Shown: piece by piece, positions 34,012-44,041 of the stretch
Layout: every line of letters starts with the position of its first letter
How positions within the stretch are numbered: the stretch's first letter is position 1
Origin: Nitrospira sp.
GTDB taxonomy: Bacteria; Nitrospirota; Nitrospiria; Nitrospirales; Nitrospiraceae
Assembly: GCA_016873435.1 (NCBI GenBank)
Contig: VGXF01000001.1
Coordinates: 186,001 to 250,000 of the forward strand
Direction of reading: 5' to 3'
DNA length: 64,000 nucleotides
Translations under genes and position numbers: made by a program
The notes under the pieces: model-generated
What the model was told of the DNA's origin: nothing
Databases searched by the model: none
Seen by the model: only the letters and a program-made list of their open reading frames with translations

Positions 34012-34057
34012 GGAATAGCAGGCACAACCCGTTGAAGTGTTTCGGGTTTCGGTCAGT

Positions 34058-37000
34058 TTACGCAGGCTGAAGGTCGGCGAGCTTGACCGAAATGGTTTTG
34101 GATACGCCCGGCTCTTCCATGGTGACCCCGAACAGCGAATCGGCCACCGCCATTGTGCGCTTGTTGTGGGTGATGACGAGAAACTGCGCATCGGCCGCTA
34201 GCTCGCGGAGCACGGTCGTGAACCGGCCGATATTTTCCTCGTCCAGCGGCGCATCGATTTCGTCCAGAATGCAGAAGGGTGTGGGCCGGATCAGGAAGCT
34301 GGCGAAGATCAGCGCCATGGCGGTCAGTGTCTTCTCGCCGCCCGAGAGCATTGTGAGCCCCTTGAGCCGCTTACCCGGCGGCTGCGCGGCGATGTCCACC
34401 CCCTGTTCCTCGTCCTTCGGTTTACCTGTTTCGGGATCGAGTTCCGGCTCGACCATCACCAGTTCAGCCCGGCCGCCCGGGAACAGGCGCCCGAACACTT
34501 CCCCGAACTTGGTCTGCAACTGATTGAACGTGTCGTCGAACATCTGTTTCGTGGTGCGGTTGATCTTCACAATGATTTCCTTCAGCGACTGCACGGACTG
34601 TGACAGATCAGCTTCCTGCGTCGTGAGAAATTTGTACCGTTCCTCTAGCTCGCGGTGCTCCTCAATCGAGGCCAGATTGATCGGTCCCATTCGTTCCAAT
34701 CGTGTCCGGATCTTCTGTAACTCCTCGCGGAGCGAAGCCATGGCCGCCGCCTTCTCGTCGTTCGTCGGTGCCGCAGCCTGCTCCGGCTCGCGTCCCTGTG
34801 CATCCTCAACAGACACCTGATAGGTGCCGGTCAATGTCCCCTCAACCGTCGCCAACTGTGTGCGGATTTCCGCGCGGCGGACCTCGACGCCCACGCGGGC
34901 TTCGCGGCTGGCTGTCAGCGCCTGTCGCGCGACATCAAGCTGCTGTTCAATCTGCCGCGCCACCTGCTGGTCCAGCGCGTGCGTCTCCTGCGCCTTGACC
35001 AGGTCCTGCCTCAAGGCCGCCACATGCATGTTCAATTCTTGGAACAAGGCCTCGTGCGTCGCGCGCTCGGAGTGACTAACCGTGATAGACGTGCCCAGCG
35101 ACGCCAGCTGGTCCTGGAGCGATTGCCGGCGCGCCTGGCCATCCTGCTGCGCCTGTTGCAGCCTCGCCATATCGGTCCGGACATGCTCACAACGGACCCG
35201 CACGCCCTCTGCCGCCACACGCGCTTCCGTCAGCATTCGCTGCACAGCCAGATACTCACCTTCCATTGTCTTTAAGATGTTGTCCAGTTCGGCAAGGCTC
35301 GCCTCCCGCGCCTCGCGTTCTTTCACGAGCGATGCCATGCGGGCCTGCTCGGCTTCGCCGATTTGCACTTCCAACTGTTGCCGCTGGACAATGAGCACTT
35401 CCCGCTCAGACGTTAATTGAGCAATCGAGGCAGCCTGCTGCTCCCTGGCGTGCACCAACTTGGCCTGCTGCTGCTCCAGTTCCTGAATTTCGCGGCGGCG
35501 CTGCAACAGCCCGCCGGTGGTGCCGCCGGTCATCACGCCGGCCGCATCCAGCACGTCCCCGTCAAGCGTCACAAAGGTGGGGCCGTCCGGCGCCGTCCAG
35601 TTACCGGCTTCCCACAAGGCCACGGCGCGCTCCAAGGATTCCACCACCACAACGCCATCGAACAGAGTGGCGCAGATGTCCTGCGAATGAGTCGTCGCCT
35701 TGACGAGCTCAGCGGCCAGCCCCAGCACGCCCACCTGCCCCTTGAGGCCATCCCACCAGGCCTGCGCCCGACCACTCATCGACCAGCGGGGATTGACCGG
35801 CACAAACGTTCCGCGTCCAAGCCCTTGCTGTTTCAAGAACGCGATGGCCTGCCGCGCATCAGCGGGCCGCTCCACCATCCACGCGCGTAACCGTTCGCCC
35901 AGCGCCGCCTCCATGGCGCGCTCGAATCGCGCAGGCACCTCCAGCCATTCGGCCACGGCATCCTTCACACCGGCGCAGGACTTGCGCAGCGAGGCCACGC
36001 TGGCATCGCCCTCACGGCCATAGCCCATCTCCTCGCGCACGACGCTCGACAGCGCCTGCGTCCGCGATTCGACGGAGGCTAGTTGCTCCTGCTGTTTGTG
36101 CCGCTGCTGCTCAGCCTCTCGCATCTGCCCGTCGAGCTGGCGCAGGCGCTGTTCGGCTGCGTCCCGCTCCTGCTTTAACTTGACGACACGCTGCTCTGCC
36201 TGCTGCCGTTGCGCAAAACAATTTTCGATCCGGGCCTTGGCCTCGCCCGACAGAGCCTTGGGCGCGAGCGACGCGCCCGACAGATCGCCTTCGGGCAGAG
36301 CAAGCGACAGCAAGCTGCGGCGCGACTGCTCTGCCTGATCGAGCGTGGCGGCACGACGCTCGGACGCCGCCTGCGCCAGCCGTTCCTGCTCGGCCAGTTT
36401 CTCAGTGCCTGCCGATAATTCGGCCTCGGCTCGCGTGAGCCGCTCACGGCAGTCCACCAAATTCGCCGCCGCCCGTTCCCGTTCGGCATCCAACCGGGCA
36501 ATTTGCTCCTTTGCCTGTTCCCGCTGTTGCTCGAACAGCTCGGCACGGCTCCGTTCGACTTCAACCGTGCGCAGGGCCTGGGCCTGCTGCTGTTCAATTC
36601 GACCGACATCCTCCCGACGGCGCATGAGCGCATCGTCGCCGTGCGTTAGGCGAACGCGGACTTCTTCGAGTTGCATCACGAAGCGGCCCTGCTCGGCTGC
36701 CTGGGCGGACTCCCGTTCAGCCAGTACGGCGAGCTCGGATTCGACGGCTTGGTTCCGTTCCGTGAGCCCGCGATGTTCGTGAACCAGCAAACGGATCTCC
36801 AGCGTCCTCGCCTCGTCCTGCAATACCTGATACTGCTTGGCCTGCCTCGCCTGGCGATCCAGCGCGTTGAGCCGCTGCCTCACCTCCGCGACAATGTCCT
36901 TCACGCGGCTGAGATTCTGCGTGGTCGACTCCATCTTGCGGAGCGCCTCAGCCTTTTGCTTTTTGTACCGAACGATGCCGGCCGTCTCCTCGATCAGTTC

Positions 37001-37504
37001 GCGACGCTGCAACGGCGAGGCGTTGAGAATCTCCTCGATCCGCCCCTGCTCGATGACCGTGTGCCCTTTTGTGCCCGCGATCGTGTCCATCAGCAAGCTG
37101 CGGACGTCTTTCAGACGGCAGGGGACTTTATTGATGAGATATTCACTATCGCCGTTGCGATAGAGGCGACGCGCGACCATGATTTCGTGGTAGTTGCCGA
37201 ATTCGGCTGGTAGTAGCGGCGACTCGCCCGGCTGAGGCTCCGTGAGACCGCTCATCACCAACGCTACTTCCGCCATACCGAGCGGCTTGCGCGTTTCGGT
37301 ACCGTTGAAGATGACGTCCTCCATCTTCTCGCAGCGCAGGGCGGATTTTGGACTCTGCTCCCCCAGTACCCAGAGGATTGCGTCGACGATATTGCTTTTA
37401 CCGGTGCCGTTGGGGCCCACAATGGCGGTGACGCCAGTGGGGAAATTGATCCTGGCTTCCGCGAAGGATTTAAACCCGGTCAGCTCCAAGGTCTTGAGAT
37501 ACAT
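34058..37504 (-). CDS. smc: Chromosome partition protein SMC
   Basis: A 1148-aa SMC ATPase: Walker A GPNGTGKSN near residue 32, a long coiled coil, a hinge domain around residues 465-640 (GDVLDAAGVMTGG marks its end), a second coiled coil, and the C-terminal head with signature LSGGEK and Walker B FCILDEIDAPLD. It organises and segregates the chromosome with ScpA/ScpB. The start is set by GAGGAG upstream of MYLKTLELTGFKSF; the frame upstream is open for 67 codons but has no SMC homology. It seems to be transcribed alone, ahead of the shc promoter. Confidence 0.97.
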   Translation of the reverse strand: MYLKTLELTGFKSFAEARINFPTGVTAIVGPNGTGKSNIVDAILWVLGEQSPKSALRCEKMEDVIFNGTETRKPLGMAEVALVMSGLTEPQPGESPLLPAEFGNYHEIMVARRLYRNGDSEYLINKVPCRLKDVRSLLMDTIAGTKGHTVIEQGRIEEILNASPLQRRELIEETAGIVRYKKQKAEALRKMESTTQNLSRVKDIVAEVRQRLNALDRQARQAKQYQVLQDEARTLEIRLLVHEHRGLTERNQAVESELAVLAERESAQAAEQGRFVMQLEEVRVRLTHGDDALMRRREDVGRIEQQQAQALRTVEVERSRAELFEQQREQAKEQIARLDAERERAAANLVDCRERLTRAEAELSAGTEKLAEQERLAQAASERRAATLDQAEQSRRSLLSLALPEGDLSGASLAPKALSGEAKARIENCFAQRQQAEQRVVKLKQERDAAEQRLRQLDGQMREAEQQRHKQQEQLASVESRTQALSSVVREEMGYGREGDASVASLRKSCAGVKDAVAEWLEVPARFERAMEAALGERLRAWMVERPADARQAIAFLKQQGLGRGTFVPVNPRWSMSGRAQAWWDGLKGQVGVLGLAAELVKATTHSQDICATLFDGVVVVESLERAVALWEAGNWTAPDGPTFVTLDGDVLDAAGVMTGGTTGGLLQRRREIQELEQQQAKLVHAREQQAASIAQLTSEREVLIVQRQQLEVQIGEAEQARMASLVKEREAREASLAELDNILKTMEGEYLAVQRMLTEARVAAEGVRVRCEHVRTDMARLQQAQQDGQARRQSLQDQLASLGTSITVSHSERATHEALFQELNMHVAALRQDLVKAQETHALDQQVARQIEQQLDVARQALTASREARVGVEVRRAEIRTQLATVEGTLTGTYQVSVEDAQGREPEQAAAPTNDEKAAAMASLREELQKIRTRLERMGPINLASIEEHRELEERYKFLTTQEADLSQSVQSLKEIIVKINRTTKQMFDDTFNQLQTKFGEVFGRLFPGGRAELVMVEPELDPETGKPKDEEQGVDIAAQPPGKRLKGLTMLSGGEKTLTAMALIFASFLIRPTPFCILDEIDAPLDEENIGRFTTVLRELAADAQFLVITHNKRTMAVADSLFGVTMEEPGVSKTISVKLADLQPA

Positions 37505-37649
37505 GCACTCCTCGTCTGATGTTCGCAGCGATGGCGCGGAGCACAAAAATTTGACGCGTTGTAGCATGGCTTGCGGGCAAAAGCAAAGAGAAAATACAGG
37601 ATACTGTGGGGAACCTGTGGACGACCTACCAGATGTAGTAGGGGCCCAG

Positions 37650-38594
37650 CTAGGACTTAGCGAGCGGTTGAATCGAAACCAGTTCCTTGGGAAGCGAAAA
37701 CTCAACGTCCTCTTCGATCACTGTGAGTTCCTCAAACTCGTTGGCACCATGGCTCTTCAGATAATTCACCACCTCGGTCACCAGCACTTCCGGCGCCGAC
37801 GCCCCGGCAGAAATCCCGACTGCCTTGGCATGCTTAATCCAGTCCGGATTGATGTCGGAGGAGGCATCGATCAGGTACGACGGAATGCCGTAATTCTCCG
37901 CCAGCTCGCGCAGCCGGTTGGAGTTAGAACTGTTGGGCGAACCGATGACAAGAATCACGTCCACCCGCTTAGTCAGCTCCTTCACGGCGTTCTGGCGATT
38001 CTGTGTCGCATAGCAAATGTCTTCCTGGTGCGGCCCCTTGATGTGGGCAAACCGGCGATGCAGCGCGCTGACGATGTCCCGACACTCGTCCACGCTGAGC
38101 GTGGTTTGCGTCACATAGGACAGCTGTGTCGCATTGCTGACCTGCAATTTGTCAACGTCGGCCACCGACGAAACCAAGTGAAACTTGTCCGGAATCTGCC
38201 CCAGTGTCCCAATCACTTCCGGGTGGCCCGCGTGGCCAATTAGAATCAATTCATAGCCCTGGCTGTAGTCCCGGTTCACTTCATTGTGCACCTTAATCAC
38301 CAGCGGGCAGGTCGCGTCGATCACTTTCAGTCCGCGACGATTGGCTTCCGCCCAAACTTCCTTGGCCACCCCGTGCGCGCTGAAAATCACGATGGCGCCA
38401 TCCGGCACCTCGCTCAGCTCCTCTACGAACACCGCACCCTTCTGACGCAGGCTGTTGACCACATGGCGGCTGTGCACGATTTCGTGCCGCACATAGATCG
38501 GCGCCCCGTAGGCCTTGAGCGACAACTCGACGATGTCGATCGCCCGGTCTACACCGGCGCAGAACCCTCTGGGACTCGCAAGGTAAATCTTCAT
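37650..38594 (-). CDS. ispH: 4-hydroxy-3-methylbut-2-enyl diphosphate reductase
   Basis: A 314-aa IspH/LytB, last enzyme of the MEP pathway, making IPP and DMAPP. The three [4Fe-4S] cysteines are in RGFCAGV (about 12), DATCPLV (about 96) and [10 protein letters not shown] (about 193); IFSAHGV and [11 protein letters not shown] are the substrate-binding segments. It is transcribed leftwards, divergent from phoB, 145 bp upstream of smc. A partial repeat element (38608-38660) lies in its upstream region. Confidence 0.96.
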   Translation of the reverse strand: MKIYLASPRGFCAGVDRAIDIVELSLKAYGAPIYVRHEIVHSRHVVNSLRQKGAVFVEELSEVPDGAIVIFSAHGVAKEVWAEANRRGLKVIDATCPLVIKVHNEVNRDYSQGYELILIGHAGHPEVIGTLGQIPDKFHLVSSVADVDKLQVSNATQLSYVTQTTLSVDECRDIVSALHRRFAHIKGPHQEDICYATQNRQNAVKELTKRVDVILVIGSPNSSNSNRLRELAENYGIPSYLIDASSDINPDWIKHAKAVGISAGASAPEVLVTEVVNYLKSHGANEFEELTVIEEDVEFSLPKELVSIQPLAKS

Positions 38595-38619
38595 AGGCTC
38601 GTGCTGCGTCCATCTCAGT

Positions 38620-38660
38620 GAAGCACGGGGTGAGACGGGCGTATCTCGTGAAGCAAGACG
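38620..38660 (+). repeat. Partial copy E of the palindromic repeat
   Basis: In the ispH-phoB gap. The core GAGACGGGCGTATCTCGTG matches copies A and B; ATCTC-A/G-TGAAGCA occurs twice. Only part of the element is recognisable. Confidence 0.4.
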
Positions 38661-38736
38661 CGCAAAAACTGGCGGCTACCTTACGGCAGCGGGGACCATT
38701 TCGTCAATCGAATTGATGCGTATTTCAACTCGTTCC

Positions 38737-38765
38737 TTGACACTTTTCAGCCAGACCGATAGTCT
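38737..38765 (+). promoter_or_regulatory. Promoter of phoB-phoR
   Basis: TTGACA (38737-38742) and TAGTCT (38760-38765) have a 17-bp spacer. The ATG of phoB at 38775 is only nine bases past the -10 box, so the transcript would be leaderless or nearly so. No Pho box was identified by eye. Confidence 0.55.
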
Positions 38766-38774
38766 GCCCTCAGG

Positions 38775-39473
38775 ATGGCATCCGCCTCCACCAAAAAAAT
38801 CCTCATCGTCGAAGACGAGCGGGATATTCTTCAACTCGTCAAACTCTACCTCGAAAAAGAAGGCTACCGCACTCTGACCGCAGCCAATGGCAAGGATGGC
38901 CTGGCCACGGCCCTGTCCGATCACCCGGATCTGGTTGTGCTCGATTTGATGCTCCCCGAAATGGACGGACTGGAAGTCTGCAAAAGGTTGCGGGCCGAAC
39001 CGAAGACCGCCGCCCTGCCCATCCTCATGCTGACAGCCAAGGCGGAGGAATCGGACACGGTCATAGGCCTCGAGCTGGGCGCCGATGATTACGTCACTAA
39101 ACCCTTTAGCCCCAAAACGCTCGTCTCCCGCGTCAAGGCCCTGTTCCGCCGCGTGGACCGCGCGCACGACGAAGCGCCGACCCGCTCCACTTACGGCTCG
39201 CTGGTGCTCGACCGTGCGCGCCACGAAGTCACCGACAAGGGCCGCGAGATCACGCTCACGGCCAAGGAGTTCGGCCTGCTTGATTATCTGCTCCAGCACC
39301 CCGGCCGCGTCCTAACCCGCGAGGTCTTGCTCAACGCCGTCTGGGGCTACGAATACTACGGGACCACCCGAACGATCGACGTCCATGTGCGCCGACTCAA
39401 GCAAAAGATTCCCCTGCTCGACGAGGCGATCGCCTCGGTCAAATCGCTGGGCTATAAGCTACGGGACCTATGA
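38775..39473 (+). CDS. phoB: OmpR/PhoB-family response regulator
   Basis: A 232-aa regulator. Receiver domain residues 7-120: acidic pocket VEDE, phosphoacceptor Asp in LVVLDLMLPEMDG (about 56), Thr in LMLTAKAEE and Lys in VTKPFSP. C-terminal winged helix from about 135 (LTAKEFGLLDYLLQHPGRVLTRE ... RTIDVHVRRLKQK by family pattern). Paired with the histidine kinase 80 bp downstream; the pit phosphate transporter converges on the pair, supporting a phosphate-regulating PhoBR system. The start has only a short CAGG upstream, consistent with leaderless translation. Confidence 0.9.
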   Translation: MASASTKKILIVEDERDILQLVKLYLEKEGYRTLTAANGKDGLATALSDHPDLVVLDLMLPEMDGLEVCKRLRAEPKTAALPILMLTAKAEESDTVIGLELGADDYVTKPFSPKTLVSRVKALFRRVDRAHDEAPTRSTYGSLVLDRARHEVTDKGREITLTAKEFGLLDYLLQHPGRVLTREVLLNAVWGYEYYGTTRTIDVHVRRLKQKIPLLDEAIASVKSLGYKLRDL

Positions 39474-39553
39474 ATGAGGACCTCTGAGCGATGAACGAAA
39501 CTGCACTCCGAACGTTCTAACTTTAGCGGACACCGTTCATCGTTGCACCAGTT

Positions 39554-41038
39554 ATGACGCTCTCCATCCGCTGGAAAGTCGCCCTCGGCATTCTCCTCGC
39601 CCTCACCGTGGGCATGGCCGTGGCGGGCCTGCTGGCCTTCCGCTCGATCGAACAAATGGAACTGGTGCGCGCCAGGGAGGCGTTGACCGCGCGCACCGGC
39701 CTCGCGGCCCTCTCACTCCGACCATTCTTGAACGATTTGAAGACGCCTCCCGCCCGGTTACAGGCCATGGCGAAGGACCTCGGCCATCACGCGAGCGCGC
39801 GTGTGACGGTCATCGACGACACGGGCCGCGTGCTGGCCGATAGCAGCATGGCGGACGACGCCGTGGCCGGCATCGAAAATCACCGCGCGCGGCCGGAAGT
39901 CGCGGAGGCCTTTGCCGCTGGTCACGGTATGCACATTCGTACCAGCGAGACCACCGGACAGCGGCTCTTCTACATGGCCATGAAGATCGAGCGCGACGGA
40001 TCGCCCATGATCGTCCGGCTTGCCCTGCCGCTGACGGCCCTGGAAAGCCGGGTTGCCGATTTCCAGCGGGCCCTCGCGATCGCTTTCGGCGCAGCCTTTG
40101 TCATCGCCGTGCTGGTCGGCGTCCTCATCGCCCGCAGCCTGACGCATCCGCTGCTGGAAATTGCCGGGGTCGCCAGACAGCTCGCGCAGGGCACCTTTGG
40201 CCAGCGCATCCAGACCGCCTCCCGCGACGAGGTGGGCCAGTTGGCCGCCACGCTCAACCAGATGGCGGACCGCGTGGACCAGGATTTCGCCGCTCTGCGG
40301 CGGCTTGAAAGCATCCGCAAGGACTTCGTCGCTAACGTCTCGCACGAACTGCGCACGCCGCTCACGTCCATTAAAGGCTATGTCGAAGCACTGCTCGACG
40401 GCGCCAAGGACAATCCCGAAGAGGCCGCACGATTTCTTCACATCATTCTCAAACAGAGCGACCGGCTGAATCTGATTCTGGAGGATCTGCTGCAGCTCTC
40501 GCAGATCGAATCCGGCCGCGTGCAGTTCAAACAGGAACCGGTCTCGCTCCGCGTCATCGCGGAGCGGACGCTGGCCTCGCTCAAACCCCAGGTGGAGCGC
40601 AAGGGGCACACGGTTACGATGGTGCTGCCTGCCGACCTGCCGCCAGCCACGGGGGACGAAGGCCGACTGGTGCAGGTGATGATCAACCTGCTCGATAATG
40701 CGATTAAATACACACCGGACCGCGGCACGATTCGGATCGATGGCCGCCGCGTAGACGAGGGCTGGATCGAGGTGAGCGTGACCGACACCGGCCTCGGCAT
40801 TCCCGAGACAGACCGCCCGCGCGTCTTCGAGCGGTTTTACCGGGTGGACAAGGCCCGCTCCCGCGAGCTAGGCGGCACCGGCCTCGGCCTCTCGATCGTG
40901 AAGCATATCATTGAAGGGCACGGGGGGCAGGTCTGGGTAGAAGGCAACCCGCCCGCGGGTAGCCGTTTCGTCTTCCGCCTGCCGGTCGCCGCGGGCGCGC
41001 CTGCGTCCGCTCAACTGAATTTGGAAATACCGACGTAG
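39554..41038 (+). CDS. phoR: PhoR-like sensor histidine kinase
   Basis: A 494-aa kinase: transmembrane helix (about 8-30), a periplasmic sensor domain (about 31-180) of CHASE/dCache-like size, second helix (about 180-205), HAMP (about 206-258, LTHPLLEIAGVAR), HisKA with H-box FVANVSHELRTPLTS, and HATPase with N-box (NLLDNAIKYTP), DTGLGIP and GTGLGLSIVKH. It phosphorylates the PhoB-like partner. Between the two genes is an inverted repeat GATGAACG/CGTTCATC. Its 3' end overlaps pit by 28 bp on opposite strands. Confidence 0.9.
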   Translation: MTLSIRWKVALGILLALTVGMAVAGLLAFRSIEQMELVRAREALTARTGLAALSLRPFLNDLKTPPARLQAMAKDLGHHASARVTVIDDTGRVLADSSMADDAVAGIENHRARPEVAEAFAAGHGMHIRTSETTGQRLFYMAMKIERDGSPMIVRLALPLTALESRVADFQRALAIAFGAAFVIAVLVGVLIARSLTHPLLEIAGVARQLAQGTFGQRIQTASRDEVGQLAATLNQMADRVDQDFAALRRLESIRKDFVANVSHELRTPLTSIKGYVEALLDGAKDNPEEAARFLHIILKQSDRLNLILEDLLQLSQIESGRVQFKQEPVSLRVIAERTLASLKPQVERKGHTVTMVLPADLPPATGDEGRLVQVMINLLDNAIKYTPDRGTIRIDGRRVDEGWIEVSVTDTGLGIPETDRPRVFERFYRVDKARSRELGGTGLGLSIVKHIIEGHGGQVWVEGNPPAGSRFVFRLPVAAGAPASAQLNLEIPT

Positions 41039-42003
41039 AGCAGGCTTGCCATCAGCGCCGCCCCGGGCAGCGTAAAGAGCCAGGCGTACAGAATCCGGCC
41101 CGTCACGCCCCACCGCACGGCCGAGAGTCGCTTCACCGCGCCCACGCCCATAACGGAGGACGTGATCGTATGCGTCGTACTGACCGGCAGGCCGATGTGC
41201 GCTGTGGCCAACAGGACAGCCGACGCGCCGGTTTCTGCCGCGAAGCCGTGCACCGGCTCCAGCTTAGCGATCCGCATGCCCAGCGTGCGGACGATCCTCC
41301 AGCCGCCCGACGCCGTGCCGAGTCCCATCGCCAGCGCGCAGGCCAGCACCACCCAGCCCGGGACCTCCGCCGTCTGAATCTGTCCGGCCGAGAGCAGCGC
41401 CAGCGTGATGATGCCCATGGCCTTCTGCGCATCGTTAGCGCCGTGGCTGAAGGCCATGAAGCTAGCTGAGAGCAGTTGCAGTCGCGCGAACAGACGCGTC
41501 CCTATGTTGCGCTGCGTGCGAAAAAACAACCACGTCACGCCGACCATCAGCAGAAAACCAACCAGAAATCCACAAAACGGTGACAGCACCATTGCCTCCA
41601 GCACGGAGCGGAGCCCGGAGAATTTCACGGTCGCCCAGCCGCCGTGCAGGACGGAGGCGCCAACCAGCCCGCCGATCAGCGCATGCGACGAACTGGTTGG
41701 CAGACCCAATAAGAGAGTGCAGAGGTTCCAGAGGATCGCGCCGCCCAGCGCGGCGGCAACAACGGCCTGCGTGACGGAGGACGGCTCCACAATCCCAGTG
41801 CCGATCATCTTTGCCACCGACGTGGACATAAACGCCCCTGCGACGTTGAGCACCCCGGCCAACAACACGGCAGTCACGGGACTCAGTACGCGAGTCGAAA
41901 CTACAGTGGCGATGGCGTTGGCGCTGTCGTGCCAGCCGTTCGAAAAATCGAACAGCAGCGCGAGCACGACGACGAGCAGGAGCAGGCCGGAAAGCTCAGG
42001 CAT
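41011..42003 (-). CDS. pit: PiT-family inorganic phosphate transporter
   Basis: A 330-aa, about ten-helix transporter with both PiT signatures: FSNGWHDSANAIATVVSTR-type motif near the N-terminus and GANDAQKAMG in the second half, with internal repeat symmetry. It imports phosphate driven by proton or cation gradient. The ATG at 42003 begins the family N-terminus; upstream in-frame codons lie in a repeat element (42035-42102). A DUF47/PhoU-like protein gene precedes it and is the usual partner. Confidence 0.92.
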   Translation of the reverse strand: MPELSGLLLLVVVLALLFDFSNGWHDSANAIATVVSTRVLSPVTAVLLAGVLNVAGAFMSTSVAKMIGTGIVEPSSVTQAVVAAALGGAILWNLCTLLLGLPTSSSHALIGGLVGASVLHGGWATVKFSGLRSVLEAMVLSPFCGFLVGFLLMVGVTWLFFRTQRNIGTRLFARLQLLSASFMAFSHGANDAQKAMGIITLALLSAGQIQTAEVPGWVVLACALAMGLGTASGGWRIVRTLGMRIAKLEPVHGFAAETGASAVLLATAHIGLPVSTTHTITSSVMGVGAVKRLSAVRWGVTGRILYAWLFTLPGAALMASLLYVGISKFS

Positions 42004-42034
42004 GCGGAACCCGTACGGTGTGGCGCGTGCCGCA

Positions 42035-42102
42035 TGACGCGTCCGCATCCGAAAACGCGCTGCGCTCGGCTTGCCTGGCGGCTCGCCGAGTCGGACGCAT
42101 CA
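42035..42102 (-). repeat. Palindromic dispersed repeat, copy D (reverse orientation)
   Basis: Between DUF47 and pit. Ends TGACGCGTCCG / CGGACGCATCA are inverted with one mismatch; internal CTTGCCTGGCGGCTCGCC matches copies A and B in reverse. Confidence 0.5.
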
Positions 42103-42123
42103 TCAGATACGTTTCAGAATTTC

Positions 42124-42741
42124 CTAGTGGTGTTTTAATGCGATGCGCTCCAGGATGTTGGCCACGTCTTCACAGCGGTCCGCACCGTCCTCAAAAGCCT
42201 CGTAGATTTCCTTCCACTTGATGACGGCGATTGGATCCTTCTCGTTTTCGAAGAGGCCCGAGATGGCGTCGCGCGAGAGCCGGTCCGCCTCGTTCTCGAG
42301 GCTATTTACCCGCACGTTGCAGTCGTTCATATCGGCATGCGGTTTGCCCAGCATGTCTACGCCTGCGCCCACCGCAACGGTCGCCTGATAGAGAATGTTG
42401 GCGAGCTTCGCTGCCGTCGGCGTCGGTTTCGTCACCTTGAACACGACGAATCGGTCAGCAATCGCCTCGGCCAGATCCAGGATGTCGTCCAGCCCGCCGG
42501 CCAGCGCATGGATATCCTCGCGGTCGATCGGCGTGATGAAAGTCTGGTTTAGCTTACGGGCGATGTCGTATGTGATACCGTCACCGATGTGCTCCACGTC
42601 CTTGATACGCTTCGCCTGCTCCAGCGGATTTTCATAGCGCTCCATCATGTCCTTGAGCAGCCGGCTGCCCTCGATGGCATTGCGCGCTGCCTGCTTGAAC
42701 ATCTCGAAAAAGGCCTCTTCCCGTGGAATCAGACTGAACAT
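42124..42741 (-). CDS. DUF47 PhoU-like phosphate transport regulator
   Basis: A 205-aa all-helical protein of the DUF47/PhoU-like family: PREEAFFEMFKQ, acidic helices with D-x3-D/E metal-binding patterns (DREDIHALAGGLDDILDLAE split over one helix pair) and IKWKEIYEAFEDGADRCEDVAN at the C-terminus. These proteins occur with PiT transporters and modulate them. The start follows GAGGAG. It is 120 bp upstream of pit, with a repeat copy in between. Confidence 0.9.
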   Translation of the reverse strand: MFSLIPREEAFFEMFKQAARNAIEGSRLLKDMMERYENPLEQAKRIKDVEHIGDGITYDIARKLNQTFITPIDREDIHALAGGLDDILDLAEAIADRFVVFKVTKPTPTAAKLANILYQATVAVGAGVDMLGKPHADMNDCNVRVNSLENEADRLSRDAISGLFENEKDPIAVIKWKEIYEAFEDGADRCEDVANILERIALKHH

Positions 42742-42781
42742 ACTCTTGGCTCCTCTTCCCTCATTCGTTCCCTTCCTTGGC

Positions 42782-42854
42782 TTCGTGACGCGCCCGACTT
42801 GGCGAGTCGCCAGGCATGACGCAAGCATCTCGTTTCGGGCCCGCGCTTCACGAA
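42782..42854 (+). repeat. Palindromic dispersed repeat, copy C
   Basis: Upstream of the DUF47 gene. Ends TTCGTGACGCGC / GCGCTTCACGAA are inverted with one mismatch; the core GAGTCGCCAGGCATGACG and CATCTCGTTTCGGG follows copies A and B. Confidence 0.55.
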
Positions 42855-42874
42855 ATACGAGATGCGAGCGACGC

Positions 42875-43870
42875 TCACCCCCATCTCACTAGCGCCGTCC
42901 CCCAGGTCAATCCGCCGCCGAAGGTGCCCAGCAGCACCAGATCGCCTCGCGAGACGTGTCCTTCCCGCACCGCATAGTCCAGCGCGATGGGGAGCGACGC
43001 CGACGAGGCATTGCCGAACCGGTCCAGCACCGCGTACATCTTCTCCGGCGGAATCTGCAAGCGCTCCAGCACCGTGGCCAGCAGCCGCCCGTTAGCCTGA
43101 TGAAAGACGACCCGGCCCAGATCGCGCACCCCGACGCCGAATTCCTTGAGCGTGCCCGTCACCGCCTCCGCCAGCCGCTTTACGGCCACGCGATAGAGCG
43201 GCACACCCTGGATACGGATCGCATGCTCGCGCGCCTGCACCGTCTTCGCGCTGGCCGGATTCCGCGAGCCGCCCGCCGCCATGCCGATCATGCTGTAGCG
43301 GCTGCCATCCGCGTGCAGCCGCACGCCGAGAATGCCGGGCGCCGCTGGCCCCGCCATCTCGCAGCCCTCGACTACCGCCGCGCCAGCCCCATCGCCGAAC
43401 AATATGGCTGTGGCTTCATCCGTCGGGTCGATAAACCGCGATTTGATCTCGGCCGCCGCTACAAGACAGCGCCGGGCCTGTCCGCTTGCGATCAGCGCAT
43501 TTGCCATGGAGAGACCGTAGAGAAAGCCCGAGCAGGAGGCCGCCACGTCGAAGGCCGCCGCGCGCCGGGCCTGGAGCCGGGCCTGGATGAGACAGGCCGT
43601 TGATGGAAATGTCATGTCGGGGGACGTCGTCGAAACAAGAATGGCATCGAGAGAATCCGGAGACACGCCCGCCGCCTCGCAGGCCGTACGAGCCGCTCGT
43701 TCAGCTAGATCGGAGGCGGCGTCCTCATCGGCTGCCCGCCGCCGGGCCTTGATCCCCGTGCGCCGCTCGATCGCAGCGGCATCAAGCGCCAACGACCGGC
43801 TGACCTCCTCATTGCCGACAATGCGGCTAGGCAGATAGGATCCGGTCCCGATGATTCTGCTCCCCCGCAC
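42875..43870 (-). CDS. fabH: 3-oxoacyl-ACP synthase III
   Basis: A 331-aa KAS III that condenses acetyl-CoA with malonyl-ACP to start fatty acid synthesis. The catalytic triad is present: Cys in DVAASCSGFLYG (about 113), His in VVFHQAN (about 248) and Asn in DRFGNASSAS (about 278). The start is GTG at 43870 with a strong GGGAGGAG site; upstream codons lack homology. It is divergent from bamD. It works with FabI at 57151-57930 in the same pathway. Confidence 0.94.
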   Translation of the reverse strand: MRGSRIIGTGSYLPSRIVGNEEVSRSLALDAAAIERRTGIKARRRAADEDAASDLAERAARTACEAAGVSPDSLDAILVSTTSPDMTFPSTACLIQARLQARRAAAFDVAASCSGFLYGLSMANALIASGQARRCLVAAAEIKSRFIDPTDEATAILFGDGAGAAVVEGCEMAGPAAPGILGVRLHADGSRYSMIGMAAGGSRNPASAKTVQAREHAIRIQGVPLYRVAVKRLAEAVTGTLKEFGVGVRDLGRVVFHQANGRLLATVLERLQIPPEKMYAVLDRFGNASSASLPIALDYAVREGHVSRGDLVLLGTFGGGLTWGTALVRWG

Positions 43871-44041
43871 GTCTCCTCCCGATACCAGACACGCACTCCG
43901 CGAACCATCGCGCGCGACGCGGCAAATTATAGGGGCCCTTTGAGGGAGCGTCAATGGCGTTGCACGGTCTGCACGGTTAATTGTAGGTTAAATCCACCTC
44001 GCAATTTGCTATTGCTGGAACGATTTGTTAGGGTCACGTCC

